Assembly (NCBI RefSeq): GCF_001624695.1
Contig: NZ_JSEP01000006.1
Span: 186,001 to 250,000, forward strand
Length of the DNA stretch: 64,000 nucleotides
From: Labrenzia sp. OB1
GTDB taxonomy: Bacteria > Pseudomonadota > Alphaproteobacteria > Rhizobiales > Stappiaceae
Direction: 5' to 3'
Of this stretch, positions 1 through 8,695 are shown in pieces. The notes below the pieces were generated by a model that was not told where the DNA came from, did not search any database, and was given only the letters and a program-made list of their open reading frames with translations. The position numbers and the translations under genes were made by a program. Within the stretch, counting starts at the first letter, position 1; every line of letters starts with the position of its first letter.

Positions 1-591
1 GGAAAAGAACCCGGAGGCCGCCTTGTTCGGCGTGCCTGGCCGCACGCAGATGGTCGGAAGGCGCAGGCCGATGCCGTCGAAAATGCCCTTGCGGGTATAG
101 TCGGCAAGGAGGAGTTCGGTGATCGCCTTCTGGGTGCCGTAGCTCGTCAGCGGCGCCAACAGGAACTCGTCGCCGATCTTGTCCGGAAACGGCTGGCCGA
201 AGACGGCAATCGACGAGGCGAAGATGACGCGCGGGAGATAAGGCGTGCGTGCGCCCTCAAGACGGATGGCCTCGAAAAGCATCCGGCTGCCGTCCAGATT
301 GACCGCATAGCCCTTGCCGAAATCTGCCTCCGCCTCCCCTGAGACGACGGCGGCGAGATGAAAGATCACGTCCGGCCGTCCTTCTATCAGCTTTTCCGGC
401 TCCCCCGGCACTGCAAGATCCAGAGTGAGCGCCGTGGTGATGGCCTGAAGGGACGGCGGTACATGCGGCGCGAACGCATCGGCAAGCGTCAGACGGCTGA
501 CCTCGAAGCCGAAGACGGACGGATCCGCCGCCAGCTTCTCCACCAGCTTGCGGCCCACCATCCCGGCGGCGCCAATCACGAGCACATGCAT
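1..591 (-). CDS. denD: NAD-dependent epimerase/dehydratase family protein, D-erythronate dehydrogenase-like (3' end outside window)
   Basis: This extended short-chain dehydrogenase has its N-terminal 197 codons here; the rest lies to the left of the window. The start begins MHVLVIGAAGMVG, a Rossmann GxxGxxG nucleotide loop. It is followed by FHLAA, an SS motif near residue 138 and the catalytic YxxxK (SYGTQK). The region around IGLRLPTICVRPG and NKAASGFFS matches what I remember of DenD, which oxidises D-erythronate to the 2-keto acid in four-carbon sugar-acid catabolism. Other UDP-sugar epimerase-like enzymes share the fold, so the substrate is an inference. A purine-rich GGGGTGAAA lies just before the ATG. 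The gene is divergent from the Old Yellow Enzyme homologue. Confidence 0.75.
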   Translation of the reverse strand, partial: MHVLVIGAAGMVGRKLVEKLAADPSVFGFEVSRLTLADAFAPHVPPSLQAITTALTLDLAVPGEPEKLIEGRPDVIFHLAAVVSGEAEADFGKGYAVNLDGSRMLFEAIRLEGARTPYLPRVIFASSIAVFGQPFPDKIGDEFLLAPLTSYGTQKAITELLLADYTRKGIFDGIGLRLPTICVRPGTPNKAASGFFS

Positions 592-725
592 TTTCACCCC
601 TCCCCTCATGCCTGTCGATTTTCAGATCATGGTTTTTCCGCACCCAATCAGACGCAGAAGAATTTTCCGGCATTGCGCTACGGTGCATTTTCGGAAATGT
701 AAAACAGGAGCTGCACAATCAGGTC

Positions 726-1946
726 ATGGAAATGGAAATGCAACACCACGAAGGTCTGTTCTCACCCTTGACACTGCCCTGCGGCGTCATCCTGAAAAAC
801 CGGATCGCAAAGTCGGCGATGTCGGATTCCCTGGGGGATGGAACCGGCCACCCGACGGCGGAACAGGTCCGGCTGTATCGGCGCTGGGCCGAAGGCGGGA
901 CGGCGCTTGCCATCATCGGTGAGGTGCAGGGATCTGCCGGCCACGCCGAGAAACCCGGAAATCTGGTGCTCGACGCTGCGTCAGATCTGGAGCATTTCAA
1001 AGAGCTGGCCCGACAGGGCAGCGAGAACGGGACACAGCTCTGGCTGCAGCTCGGCCATGCCGGGGCGCTTGCCTACGCACCGACCAGCGCCCCCAGGGGG
1101 CCGAGTGCCCTCGATCTGCAGGGGCTGTGCTGTGCTCAGATGACAGCGGACGAGATCCGGCACTTTCCACAGGAGATCGCGCGGACGACCAGACTGGCGC
1201 GGCAGGCCGGTTTTGGCGGTGTGCAGATCCACGCGGCACACGGGTTTCTGCTCAGCCAGTTCCTGTCGCCGCTGTTCAACCGGCGGAGCGATGCCTATGG
1301 CGGACCGGTCGCCAACCGCATGCGGCTGCTGCTGGAGGCAATTGAGGCCGCGCGCGCTGCCGCCGGGCCGGAGTTTCCGATCGGCGTGAAACTCAATTCC
1401 TCGGACCAGTTGGAAGGCGGGCTGAATGAGGACGAGGCGCTGGAAGTGGTGGCAGCGCTGGAGAACACCTCGGTCGATCTGATCGACATCAGTGGCGGAA
1501 CTTATTTCCCCGGCGCGAAAGCCGCCTCCGACGGAGCCGGACGCGGCCCCTATTTTATCGAATTCGCAAAGCGTGCCCGCACTGTCACATCAAAGCCGCT
1601 GATGTTGACCGGCGGGTTCAAGACGCGCGCCCAGGCCGAGGACGCAGTGAGCGAAGGCGCGACCGATGTCGTCGGTCTGGCGCGCGCGCTCGCCCTTGTG
1701 CCTTCCCTCGCCGAGCATTGGAAAGCCGGTCAGATGCCAGAGCCGGAGTTTCCCAGATTTTCCGGAGCCCCGGAAGGCGGCATTACCGCGTGGTACACGA
1801 TGCGGCTGACCGGCATCGGCTCGGGTGTGGAAACGACGGCCGGATCGGATCTTGGAGAGGCCATCCGGACCTATGAGGCACGCGACCGGGTGCGAACGGA
1901 CATCTGGTTGCGCCACTTCGGCGGCATTGCCAGGCAAGATGCGTGA
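726..1946 (+). CDS. NADH:flavin oxidoreductase, Old Yellow Enzyme family
   Basis: This 406-residue protein is a single FMN-binding TIM barrel of the OYE class. Such enzymes use NAD(P)H to reduce activated C=C bonds or related electrophiles. The N-terminus has the usual LFSPLTL...LKNRIAKSAMSD segment. The central block HAAHGFLLSQFLSP, followed by N-R and DAYGGP-NR-R, is the family signature. A late GGF and GLARAL segment contributes to phosphate binding of FMN. The start has three closely spaced ATG codons (726, 732, 738), and the first was kept. The gene stands alone between denD (divergent) and the ureide genes. The physiological substrate cannot be read from the sequence. Confidence 0.85.
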   Translation: MEMEMQHHEGLFSPLTLPCGVILKNRIAKSAMSDSLGDGTGHPTAEQVRLYRRWAEGGTALAIIGEVQGSAGHAEKPGNLVLDAASDLEHFKELARQGSENGTQLWLQLGHAGALAYAPTSAPRGPSALDLQGLCCAQMTADEIRHFPQEIARTTRLARQAGFGGVQIHAAHGFLLSQFLSPLFNRRSDAYGGPVANRMRLLLEAIEAARAAAGPEFPIGVKLNSSDQLEGGLNEDEALEVVAALENTSVDLIDISGGTYFPGAKAASDGAGRGPYFIEFAKRARTVTSKPLMLTGGFKTRAQAEDAVSEGATDVVGLARALALVPSLAEHWKAGQMPEPEFPRFSGAPEGGITAWYTMRLTGIGSGVETTAGSDLGEAIRTYEARDRVRTDIWLRHFGGIARQDA

Positions 1947-2182
1947 GAAAGATACCGGAGCTGCCACCATCCCGGACGGAAAGAAACCTATCGTTGCCTT
2001 AGTCACCCTTATGCGCAAGATCATTGTCATCCAAAACGCGAGGCTCAGGGACGATCTCGCAACACAGAGTTGATGACAAAATCAGGCTGCAGACAGTCTG
2101 ATTCTCTTGCTTTTTCCATTGCTTTACCGGGAGCACAGTTCTTAAACTCGGCAAACCTTTCAGGCGCCATCAGGAACGCTCA

Positions 2183-3004
2183 ATGACTTCCAATTCCTAC
2201 TACGCCCCGAGCGGCGGGCATCCGCCGCAAACCCAGCTTTTGACCGACCGCGCGGTCTTCACCGAGGCCTATGCGGTGATCCCCAAGGGCACGATGCGCG
2301 ACATCGTCACCAGCTTTCTGCCGTTCTGGGACAAGACCCGGCTCTGGGTGCTGTCGCGGCCGCTGTCCGGCTTCGCCGAAACCTTCTCGCAGTACATCAT
2401 GGAAGTTCAGCCCGGCGGCGGCAGCACAAAGCCGGAAACAGACGCGCGGGCGCAAGGTGTTCTGTTTGTCGTGGAAGGCAGCATGAGTGTCGTCATCGAG
2501 GGCAATCTTCATCTTCTGGAAGAAGGCGGCTACGCCTATCTGCCTGCCGGCTGCAACTGGACCCTGAAGAACGAAAGCAGCGCGGAAGTGCGGTTTCACT
2601 GGGTCCGCAAGGCCTATGAGGCGGTCGACGGCCTTGAAAGGCCTGAGGCTTTTGTGCGGAACGAAAAGGACGTCGCGCCCAACCCGATGCCGGGAACGGA
2701 CGGCAAATGGGCGACGACGCGGTTCGTCGAACCGCATGACCTGCGCCACGACATGCATGTCAACATTGTCACGCTGGAACCGGGCGCCGTCATTCCGTTT
2801 GCCGAGACCCATGTGATGGAGCATGGCCTCTACGTGCTGGAGGGCAAGGCCGTCTACCGCCTGAACCAGGACTGGGTGGAGGTGGAGGCTGGTGACTACA
2901 TGTGGCTGCGCGCCTTCTGTCCTCAAGCCTGCTATGCGGGCGGCCCCGGCAGGTTCCGTTATCTGCTCTACAAGGACGTCAACCGCCACATGAAGCTCTT
3001 GTGA
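2183..3004 (+). CDS. allE: (S)-ureidoglycine aminohydrolase (bicupin)
   Basis: This 273-residue protein has two cupin halves. It converts (S)-ureidoglycine to (S)-ureidoglycolate and ammonia in allantoin breakdown. The C-terminal cupin carries the Mn-ligand pattern E-x-H-x3-H (ETHVMEH, about residues 210-216) and a later glutamine in FCPQACYAGG, matching the metal site known for this family. An AGGAA sequence lies 5-10 bases before the ATG. The next gene, allA, begins 4 bp downstream, so the two consecutive steps of the pathway are encoded together. No allantoinase or allantoate amidohydrolase gene is visible nearby, so the rest of the pathway must be elsewhere. Confidence 0.9.
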   Translation: MTSNSYYAPSGGHPPQTQLLTDRAVFTEAYAVIPKGTMRDIVTSFLPFWDKTRLWVLSRPLSGFAETFSQYIMEVQPGGGSTKPETDARAQGVLFVVEGSMSVVIEGNLHLLEEGGYAYLPAGCNWTLKNESSAEVRFHWVRKAYEAVDGLERPEAFVRNEKDVAPNPMPGTDGKWATTRFVEPHDLRHDMHVNIVTLEPGAVIPFAETHVMEHGLYVLEGKAVYRLNQDWVEVEAGDYMWLRAFCPQACYAGGPGRFRYLLYKDVNRHMKLL

Positions 3005-3008
3005 CCCC

Positions 3009-3506
3009 ATGACGCGCAGAATTGTGACCGAGCCACTGACACGCGACGCCTTCGCACCGTTCGGCGATGTGATCGACACCAGCGGCGCGCCGACCAAGAT
3101 CATCAACCAGGGCAAATGCGGCCGCTACCACGATCTGGCGGCGCTCGACATGACCGGCAAGAACGCTCGCGCGGGCATCAGCCTGTTCCTGTCGGAAAAA
3201 CGCTCCCTGCCCTACCTTCTGGAACTGGTCGAACGGCACCCGCTCGGCAGCCAGGCCTTTTTGCCGATGACGCAGGCTGCCTTCCTGGTGATTGTCTGCC
3301 CGGACGACAACGGCAAACCGGGCCTGCCAAGGGCCTTCATCACCCAGCCGGGCCAGGGCATCAATTTTTTCCGCAACACCTGGCACGGCGTGCTGACTCC
3401 GTTGAGCGACCCGGGTCTCTTTTCGGTCGTCGACCGGATCGGTGACGGCGACAATCTGGAGGAGTTCCGGTTCGAGGACCCCTATGAGGTAGTGCGGGAG
3501 AGTTGA
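3009..3506 (+). CDS. allA: Ureidoglycolate lyase
   Basis: This 165-residue enzyme is of typical length. AllA splits ureidoglycolate into glyoxylate and urea, the step after AllE. The sequence shows the family pattern: a start with TRRIVTEPLTRDAFAPFGDVID, a central HPLGSQAFLPM segment, and a late TWHGVLTPL that supplies a histidine at the active-site face of the beta barrel. It begins 4 bp after the allE stop and must be co-transcribed with it. About 200 bp separate it from the convergent RND pump gene, and that gap holds a strong palindrome (3642-3661). Confidence 0.9.
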   Translation: MTRRIVTEPLTRDAFAPFGDVIDTSGAPTKIINQGKCGRYHDLAALDMTGKNARAGISLFLSEKRSLPYLLELVERHPLGSQAFLPMTQAAFLVIVCPDDNGKPGLPRAFITQPGQGINFFRNTWHGVLTPLSDPGLFSVVDRIGDGDNLEEFRFEDPYEVVRES

Positions 3507-3641
3507 CAGATTGAGTCCGGATTTTCGGGTAAGTCACTGTTTTAAAATATTAGACCAAATAACTTCCCATCCGGCTCAGCCCGCTTCTGCCTGATCATAC
3601 AGGACGTGGGAGCGTGTTTCAGGCATGGCCGCTTGCGTCCA

Positions 3642-3661
3642 TCTCCCCCACAAGGGGGAGA
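3642..3661. repeat. Short palindrome, REP-like intergenic hairpin
   Basis: An 8-bp perfect inverted repeat, TCTCCCCC / GGGGGAGA, encloses the loop ACAA. It sits between the convergent allA and RND genes. GC-rich hairpins of this form are common dispersed intergenic palindromes in Rhizobiales genomes. No T-run follows on either strand, so it is not a classic intrinsic terminator. Confidence 0.6.
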
Positions 3662-3712
3662 CGGGTGTGTGCCGAGCAGACAACGAGACGCCGCAGCTTC
3701 CAAAGGAAGCCG

Positions 3713-6700
3713 TCATTCAGCCGGTGCTGGCAGTCCCGCAGGCGCGGGGCTGCCGGTGTCTGCCGATGCCCCGGTCTTCTTTGGCGGGCGGACCCGGAAG
3801 AACAGGGCGTAGAGCACCGGCGCCGCGATCAGGGTCAGGACGGTGGCGAAGGCCAGGCCTCCCATGATCGTGACCGCCATGCCGCGGAAGAATGCGTCTG
3901 AAATCAGCGGCGCCATGCCCAGAATTGTCGTGACTGCCGCCAACATGACCGGACGCATACGCGAAACGCTCGCGTCGACAATTGCCTTGTATTTCTCCGT
4001 GCCTTCCTCGATCAGAAGATCGATCTCTTCCAGCAGCACGATCGCGTTCTTGATCAGCATTCCCGACAGCGACAGCATTCCAAGGAGCGACATGAAGCCG
4101 AAGGCCGTGTCGGTTGCCAAGAGCGCGATGGCAACGCCATTGATAGACATGGGCACCATCAGCCAGATGATCAGCGGCTGACGAACGGACCCGAAGAGAA
4201 GGATCGAGATGATCAGCATGACCAGAAAGCCGAGCGGCAACTGGGCTCCGAGCGAGGCTTGAGCGTCGTTGGTGCTTTCATACTCCCCGCCCCATTCGAG
4301 ATGGTACCCTTCCGGCAACTCGATCGCCTCGATTTGCGGCCGAACACGCGCCAGAGCCGAGGTCGCGGTTTCCCCGCCGGTTGGCTCCGCAGCGACGGTG
4401 AGTGTCCTGACCCGATCGCGGCGATGGATCATCGTGTCCTGTGGTTCCATCATGAACTTCGCGACGATCTGATCCACTGGCACGTAGACACGCTGTGTCG
4501 TGCTGTAGACAAGGGAATCCGCAATGCTCTCGTTGACGGACATCTCTTCCTGGTCACCTTTTCGCGCCAGGATCGGGATACTCTCGTCATTATCCCGATA
4601 GAAACCTACCTGAACGCCTTCCGTTGCAAACTGCAGGGCGATCGAGAGTTCATCCCGGGTCACACCCGAAATACGAGCGCGATCTTCGTCGAAAACAGAC
4701 CGGACAATCAACTCACGCTGACGCCAGTCCGTGTTGATATCAGCCAGTCTGTTTTCCGGATCGAGGAAAATCGATTTTGCTTCATCGCCCAGTTCGCGCA
4801 GCACATTGGCGTCCGGACCGGAGAAGCGTGCTTCCAGTTTAGGGCCGCCTCCCGGACCGAATACAAGGCGTTTGGTTATGACCTGGGCGTCTGGAAACTT
4901 CTCTCCGAAATCACGGCGGAGTTCGACTGCCAACTCATCGATAACGTCCTGGCTTGTGGTCCGAATTATCATGTGGCCGTAAGACGGATTTGCATCTTCG
5001 GGCGCATAAGTCAGCATGAAACGCGTTGCTCCGCCGCCGGCAAAACTGGTCACCGTATCGACTCGTTCGTCTTGCAGGAGATCTTTCTCCATTTCTTTCA
5101 GATCCGCGGCCACGGAACGGATATCCGTTCCCTGCGGCTTCCAGTAGTGGACGTAAAAAATGGGAGTGTTGCTATCGGGAAAGAATGCCTGTTTGGCATT
5201 GCCGAAGGCAACTATGCAGGCCGCCGTAATGCCTATGAGAGCAACAACTGTCAGAAGCCGCGCATGGAGCGTCCCGACCAGGAAACCGCGATAAATTGCA
5301 TATAGAATCCCCTTGTAAGGATCGTGGTCGTCCTGTGCATTCTCATTGGTGCGGAAGAAATACTTCCCAAACAGCGGCGTAACGGTCACTGCGAACACCC
5401 AGGACAGCAACAGCGATATGCCGATGACGGCGAACAGCGAAAACAGGAACTCCCCCGTCGCATCCGGTGAAAGCCCGATCCCCGAGAAAGCCATGATGCC
5501 GATGACAGTTGCGCCCAGCAGCGGCCACATGGTTTGCCTGACGACCTTGCTCGCCGCTTCGATCGCTTTCATGCCGCGCTGCATGTTGATCATCATGCCT
5601 TCGGCGACCACGATGGCATTGTCCACCAGCATACCCATGGCAATGATCAATGCCCCGAGGGAAATACGCTCCATCTCGATCCCGAAAAGGCGCATGAAAA
5701 GGACAGTCGCCATGACTGTGAGCAGAAGCACCGCCCCAACCACCAGCGCGGCCCGCCACCCCATGAAAATAGCGAGAACGGCAATCACGATCAAAACAGA
5801 GGCGACAAGATTCAGAATGAACCCGTTGACGGACTCATCGACGACAATGTTCTGCTCGTAGATCGGATGAAGTTCCATCCCGACCGGCAATCGGCTCTCG
5901 ATTTCCGAAAGTTTTTCGATAACAAGCTCACCCACATCAACGATGTTCGTGCCTTCGATCTGGGAAACTCCGATGGTCACAGCCCGGTGACCGTCGTGAC
6001 GGATCAACCTATCCGGCCGCTCCGGCTCGCCAAGTGTCAGCGTTGCGATGTCGGAGAGGCGGATCATTGCGGTCGAGCCTGGTCGACCAACCACAAGGTC
6101 CTGAATTCCGCTGTAATTTTCGAAGGCCGAGGCCGTCATCAGACGGATCCGCTTGTCTCCGGAAATTGCAGAGCCATTTGTTTGAATCGCATTCTCAGCA
6201 TCAAGGACACCGGTGATATCGGTCATGGATATTCCAAGCCCGACCATCTTGTCGTTGTCGATATCCAGGTAAATGACGTCGTCCGGTTCGCCGGCAACCT
6301 CCACCTTGCCGACACCTTCGACGGTCAGGAGTTCGCGGCGTATCCTTTTGACAGCCTGGCGAATGTCCCAATTTGTATAACCGTCAGCGGTGAAAGCATA
6401 AAAGAGCCCATAGACATCGCCAAAATCATCGTACACCAGCGGCGTCTGGACACCCGATGGAAGATCCCTCACCTCGTCGGTGACCTTCCGTCTGAGCTCA
6501 TCCCAGACCTGAGGCAATTCGGTGCCGTCATAGGTCGATTTTATCTCGACGCCGATCCGCGAGAGGCCCGGCTCTGAGACCGATGTGATCTTTTTGAGCT
6601 GAGGCATTTGCTGAATGGCCGTTTCAAGCCGCTCAGTAACTTCATTCTCGACTTCCTCTGCGGTCGCTCCCGGATACGCGGTAATGACCTGGGCTTCCTT

Positions 6701-6826
6701 GATGGTGAAAGACGGGTCTTCCAGCCTCCCAACCGTACTCAGTCCCCAGAGCCCGCCAAGCAGAGCCATCAGGACAATCATCCAGGTGTTAACAGGTTTC
6801 TGGATCGAATAGCGCGCAATATCCAC
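3713..6826 (-). CDS. RND-family efflux pump, inner-membrane permease
   Basis: This 1037-residue proton-driven exporter is the pump subunit of a tripartite efflux system. The N-terminal TM helix (VNTWMIVLMALLGGLWGL) is followed by GRLEDPSFTIKEA and YPGATAEEVE, the porter-domain start typical of AcrB-like proteins. A large periplasmic domain, five to six TM helices, a second periplasmic domain and a final TM block follow in the normal order. TM4 carries LVDNAIVVAEG, where many HAE1 pumps have two aspartates; here the pair is D-N. The start is GTG at 6826, preceded by AAGG, 33 bp after the adaptor gene. It is transcribed with the adaptor and TetR genes. The substrate is unknown. Confidence 0.93.
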   Translation of the reverse strand: MDIARYSIQKPVNTWMIVLMALLGGLWGLSTVGRLEDPSFTIKEAQVITAYPGATAEEVENEVTERLETAIQQMPQLKKITSVSEPGLSRIGVEIKSTYDGTELPQVWDELRRKVTDEVRDLPSGVQTPLVYDDFGDVYGLFYAFTADGYTNWDIRQAVKRIRRELLTVEGVGKVEVAGEPDDVIYLDIDNDKMVGLGISMTDITGVLDAENAIQTNGSAISGDKRIRLMTASAFENYSGIQDLVVGRPGSTAMIRLSDIATLTLGEPERPDRLIRHDGHRAVTIGVSQIEGTNIVDVGELVIEKLSEIESRLPVGMELHPIYEQNIVVDESVNGFILNLVASVLIVIAVLAIFMGWRAALVVGAVLLLTVMATVLFMRLFGIEMERISLGALIIAMGMLVDNAIVVAEGMMINMQRGMKAIEAASKVVRQTMWPLLGATVIGIMAFSGIGLSPDATGEFLFSLFAVIGISLLLSWVFAVTVTPLFGKYFFRTNENAQDDHDPYKGILYAIYRGFLVGTLHARLLTVVALIGITAACIVAFGNAKQAFFPDSNTPIFYVHYWKPQGTDIRSVAADLKEMEKDLLQDERVDTVTSFAGGGATRFMLTYAPEDANPSYGHMIIRTTSQDVIDELAVELRRDFGEKFPDAQVITKRLVFGPGGGPKLEARFSGPDANVLRELGDEAKSIFLDPENRLADINTDWRQRELIVRSVFDEDRARISGVTRDELSIALQFATEGVQVGFYRDNDESIPILARKGDQEEMSVNESIADSLVYSTTQRVYVPVDQIVAKFMMEPQDTMIHRRDRVRTLTVAAEPTGGETATSALARVRPQIEAIELPEGYHLEWGGEYESTNDAQASLGAQLPLGFLVMLIISILLFGSVRQPLIIWLMVPMSINGVAIALLATDTAFGFMSLLGMLSLSGMLIKNAIVLLEEIDLLIEEGTEKYKAIVDASVSRMRPVMLAAVTTILGMAPLISDAFFRGMAVTIMGGLAFATVLTLIAAPVLYALFFRVRPPKKTGASADTGSPAPAGLPAPAE

Positions 6827-6859
6827 GTGGCGTGAACCTTGTTTCTTGAAGGGCAGGAC

Positions 6860-7954
6860 TCAATTCAGGCTTCGGACGGTCTGGCCGTCGCTCAGATAGG
6901 CAACGCCCGCAGAGACGATTTTATCGCCAGCGTCCAGGCCGGACATAACCGGTATGTAATCACCAAGGATCGTGCCGACTTCGACGGGGTTCCTGGATAC
7001 CTGACTGTCCGTTTCATCGTACTTCCAGACAAAAGCATCGCCTTCGCCATTGATCGCAATGGAGCTGGTCGGCACAAGAAACTGATCACCGAGCGCAAAA
7101 CCTTCCGGCAGAAACTTAACTCGCACAGACGCCGTCATTCCGGGGAAAAGCTGTTCCTGCCCTTCCCGGGACATGCCAAGTGTAATCCGGTAGGTCTGGG
7201 TGACTTCATCGACTTGCGATGAATGCTCACGATATTCCAGCGGGAAGACCTTGTCTCCATAGGCCGGGAAGGTAGCTTCCATCGAGACGACCTGCTCTTC
7301 GCGAACCCTTCCGAACAGAGCCTCTGCGACGTTGATATCCACCTGAACTTCGGAAATGTCCTGGACCTTGACGATGGGTGCCCCAACGCTCACCGTCGTG
7401 AAATTCTCGGCAAGCCGGACCGACACCAGACCTTCGAATGGTGCTGTCAGCGTAGTGTATTCCAGATTCCGTCTGGCTTCTGCCAGGGCTTCTATGGCCA
7501 GATCGTGTTCGTCTTTCTGTTCATCGTAGGAAGCCTGCGAAATCACATTCCGCTGAACGAGAGTCTCAAGACGGGCGAGTTCCCGTTTTGCCTGCTCCTC
7601 GTTGATACGGGCCTCGCGAAGGGCGCGCTCGTAGTCTGTGGGATCCAGTTTGGCGATCAGATCGCCTTTCTGGACCCGCTGACTTTCGCGCACCGGCAGT
7701 TCGAGCAGTTTTCCGGAGACCTGAAAGGACAGATCAACCGTCTGGACGGCCGCCACGCGGCCGGCAAAGCGGCGCTCCAGCAGTCCGACCTCGTCCGTGA
7801 CTGTGAAAATCTTCGCCGGCCGCGGTGCTGCGTGCAACTGCGCCTCGGCCTGTGCCACCGGATCGATAACATCGTCCTGGCAGGCCGACAGAAATCCGGC
7901 GGCGAGCAGGAGCGCCACAAGGCGGACGATGGAGGTTTTGCGAATTGCGGTCAT
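6860..7954 (-). CDS. RND efflux periplasmic adaptor (membrane fusion protein), lipoprotein
   Basis: This 364-residue protein has a lipoprotein signal, with hydrophobic VRLVALLLAAGFLSAC ending in the LSAC lipobox, so it should be anchored to the inner membrane by Cys-25. Next comes the split lipoyl/barrel-sandwich domain (KGDLIAKLDPTDYERAL and later LTAPFEGLVSVRLAENF) around an alpha-hairpin (REARINEEQAKRELARLETLVQRN). Beta-barrel and membrane-proximal domains close the protein. This is the HlyD/AcrA-type adaptor that connects the RND permease to an outer-membrane factor. No TolC-like gene is nearby, so a shared outer-membrane channel is assumed. The start lies 7 bp after the tetR stop. Confidence 0.93.
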   Translation of the reverse strand: MTAIRKTSIVRLVALLLAAGFLSACQDDVIDPVAQAEAQLHAAPRPAKIFTVTDEVGLLERRFAGRVAAVQTVDLSFQVSGKLLELPVRESQRVQKGDLIAKLDPTDYERALREARINEEQAKRELARLETLVQRNVISQASYDEQKDEHDLAIEALAEARRNLEYTTLTAPFEGLVSVRLAENFTTVSVGAPIVKVQDISEVQVDINVAEALFGRVREEQVVSMEATFPAYGDKVFPLEYREHSSQVDEVTQTYRITLGMSREGQEQLFPGMTASVRVKFLPEGFALGDQFLVPTSSIAINGEGDAFVWKYDETDSQVSRNPVEVGTILGDYIPVMSGLDAGDKIVSAGVAYLSDGQTVRSLN

Positions 7955-7961
7955 CTCGTGA

Positions 7962-8531
7962 TCAATCCTGATTCTTGTTTCTCTGCAGGCACATGCGAAG
8001 CTCCTTGAAGACTTCCAGCCGCTCTTGCTCAGAGAAAATCGTTACACAATGGGCCTCGGAGAAATGCAGGCCCTCCAGACTGGCCCAAATGGCGCAAGCC
8101 TTGCCGAATTCGGTTGTTTCTTCCGCAATCGCCGCTTTCAACCGCTTCTTGACTTCTATGAAGGGCTTGCTGAGCTCTGGCCGGTCAACCTTCGTTGCAA
8201 GCATGGCCTGCGCGACGTCCCTATGCGTGCGCAGCCAGACCTCGGTCACGTCGATCATGGCGCTGAGTGTCGGACATTGCGACGTAAGATGATTTTCACG
8301 CGCGCTGGCGACCTCGCCTTCGAACTGTCCGGCGAGATATTCGACCATTCCGGTGATCAGCGCGTCCTTTGTCGGAAAATTATAGAGGACGCCGCCCTTG
8401 GAAAAGCCGCTTTCCTCGGCAACCGCATCGATCGTCAGGCTCGGCGCACCGGATCGCTTGACGACCTCCAGGGCGGCCTTGAGTATTTCCGACTTCGAAT
8501 CCTGCGATTTTTTTACGTTCCGCACAGCCAT
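7962..8531 (-). CDS. TetR/AcrR-family transcriptional regulator of the efflux operon
   Basis: This 189-residue protein has an N-terminal helix-turn-helix of TetR type: ILKAALEVVKRSGAPSLTIDAVAEESGFSKGGVLYNFPTKDALI, about residues 16-60. The C-terminal ligand-binding half is variable, as usual. It is the first gene of the operon tetR-adaptor-pump on the minus strand, 7 bp before the adaptor. Local autoregulation of the whole efflux operon is therefore likely. Two copies of an accgtccag-n-gtac-type site lie immediately in front of its ATG. Confidence 0.9.
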   Translation of the reverse strand: MAVRNVKKSQDSKSEILKAALEVVKRSGAPSLTIDAVAEESGFSKGGVLYNFPTKDALITGMVEYLAGQFEGEVASARENHLTSQCPTLSAMIDVTEVWLRTHRDVAQAMLATKVDRPELSKPFIEVKKRLKAAIAEETTEFGKACAIWASLEGLHFSEAHCVTIFSEQERLEVFKELRMCLQRNKNQD

Positions 8532-8536
8532 ATCTA

Positions 8537-8588
8537 TACCGTCCAGTCAGTACACATCCGCGATGGATATAAACCGTCCAGCCGGTAC
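8537..8588 (-). promoter_or_regulatory. Duplicated operator-like sites in front of tetR
   Basis: Two related near-palindromic 16-mers, ACCGTCCAGTCAGTAC (8538-8553) and ACCGTCCAGCCGGTAC (8573-8588), lie 35 bp apart. The second has ACCG/CGGT ends. They sit directly upstream of the TetR start codon. They are the obvious candidates for TetR binding and autorepression of the efflux operon. Function is inferred from position and symmetry only. Confidence 0.6.
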
Positions 8589-8677
8589 AGACTAGTAGCA
8601 TTTATTGCAATGCAGCAGATTTTCCCGCGCATGGCTTGTTCAGCCGGCCGGAGGAAAAAATTCACAGTTGGAGAAAG

Positions 8678-8692
8678 CTCCGCCTGGCGGAG
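8678..8692 (-). terminator. Small hairpin after the EAL gene, possible weak terminator
   Basis: CTCCGCC and GGCGGAG form an inverted repeat just after the stop of the EAL gene. On the minus strand a CTTTCT stretch follows it. The loop is very short and the T-run imperfect, so termination is only possible. Confidence 0.3.
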
Positions 8693-8695
8693 GGA

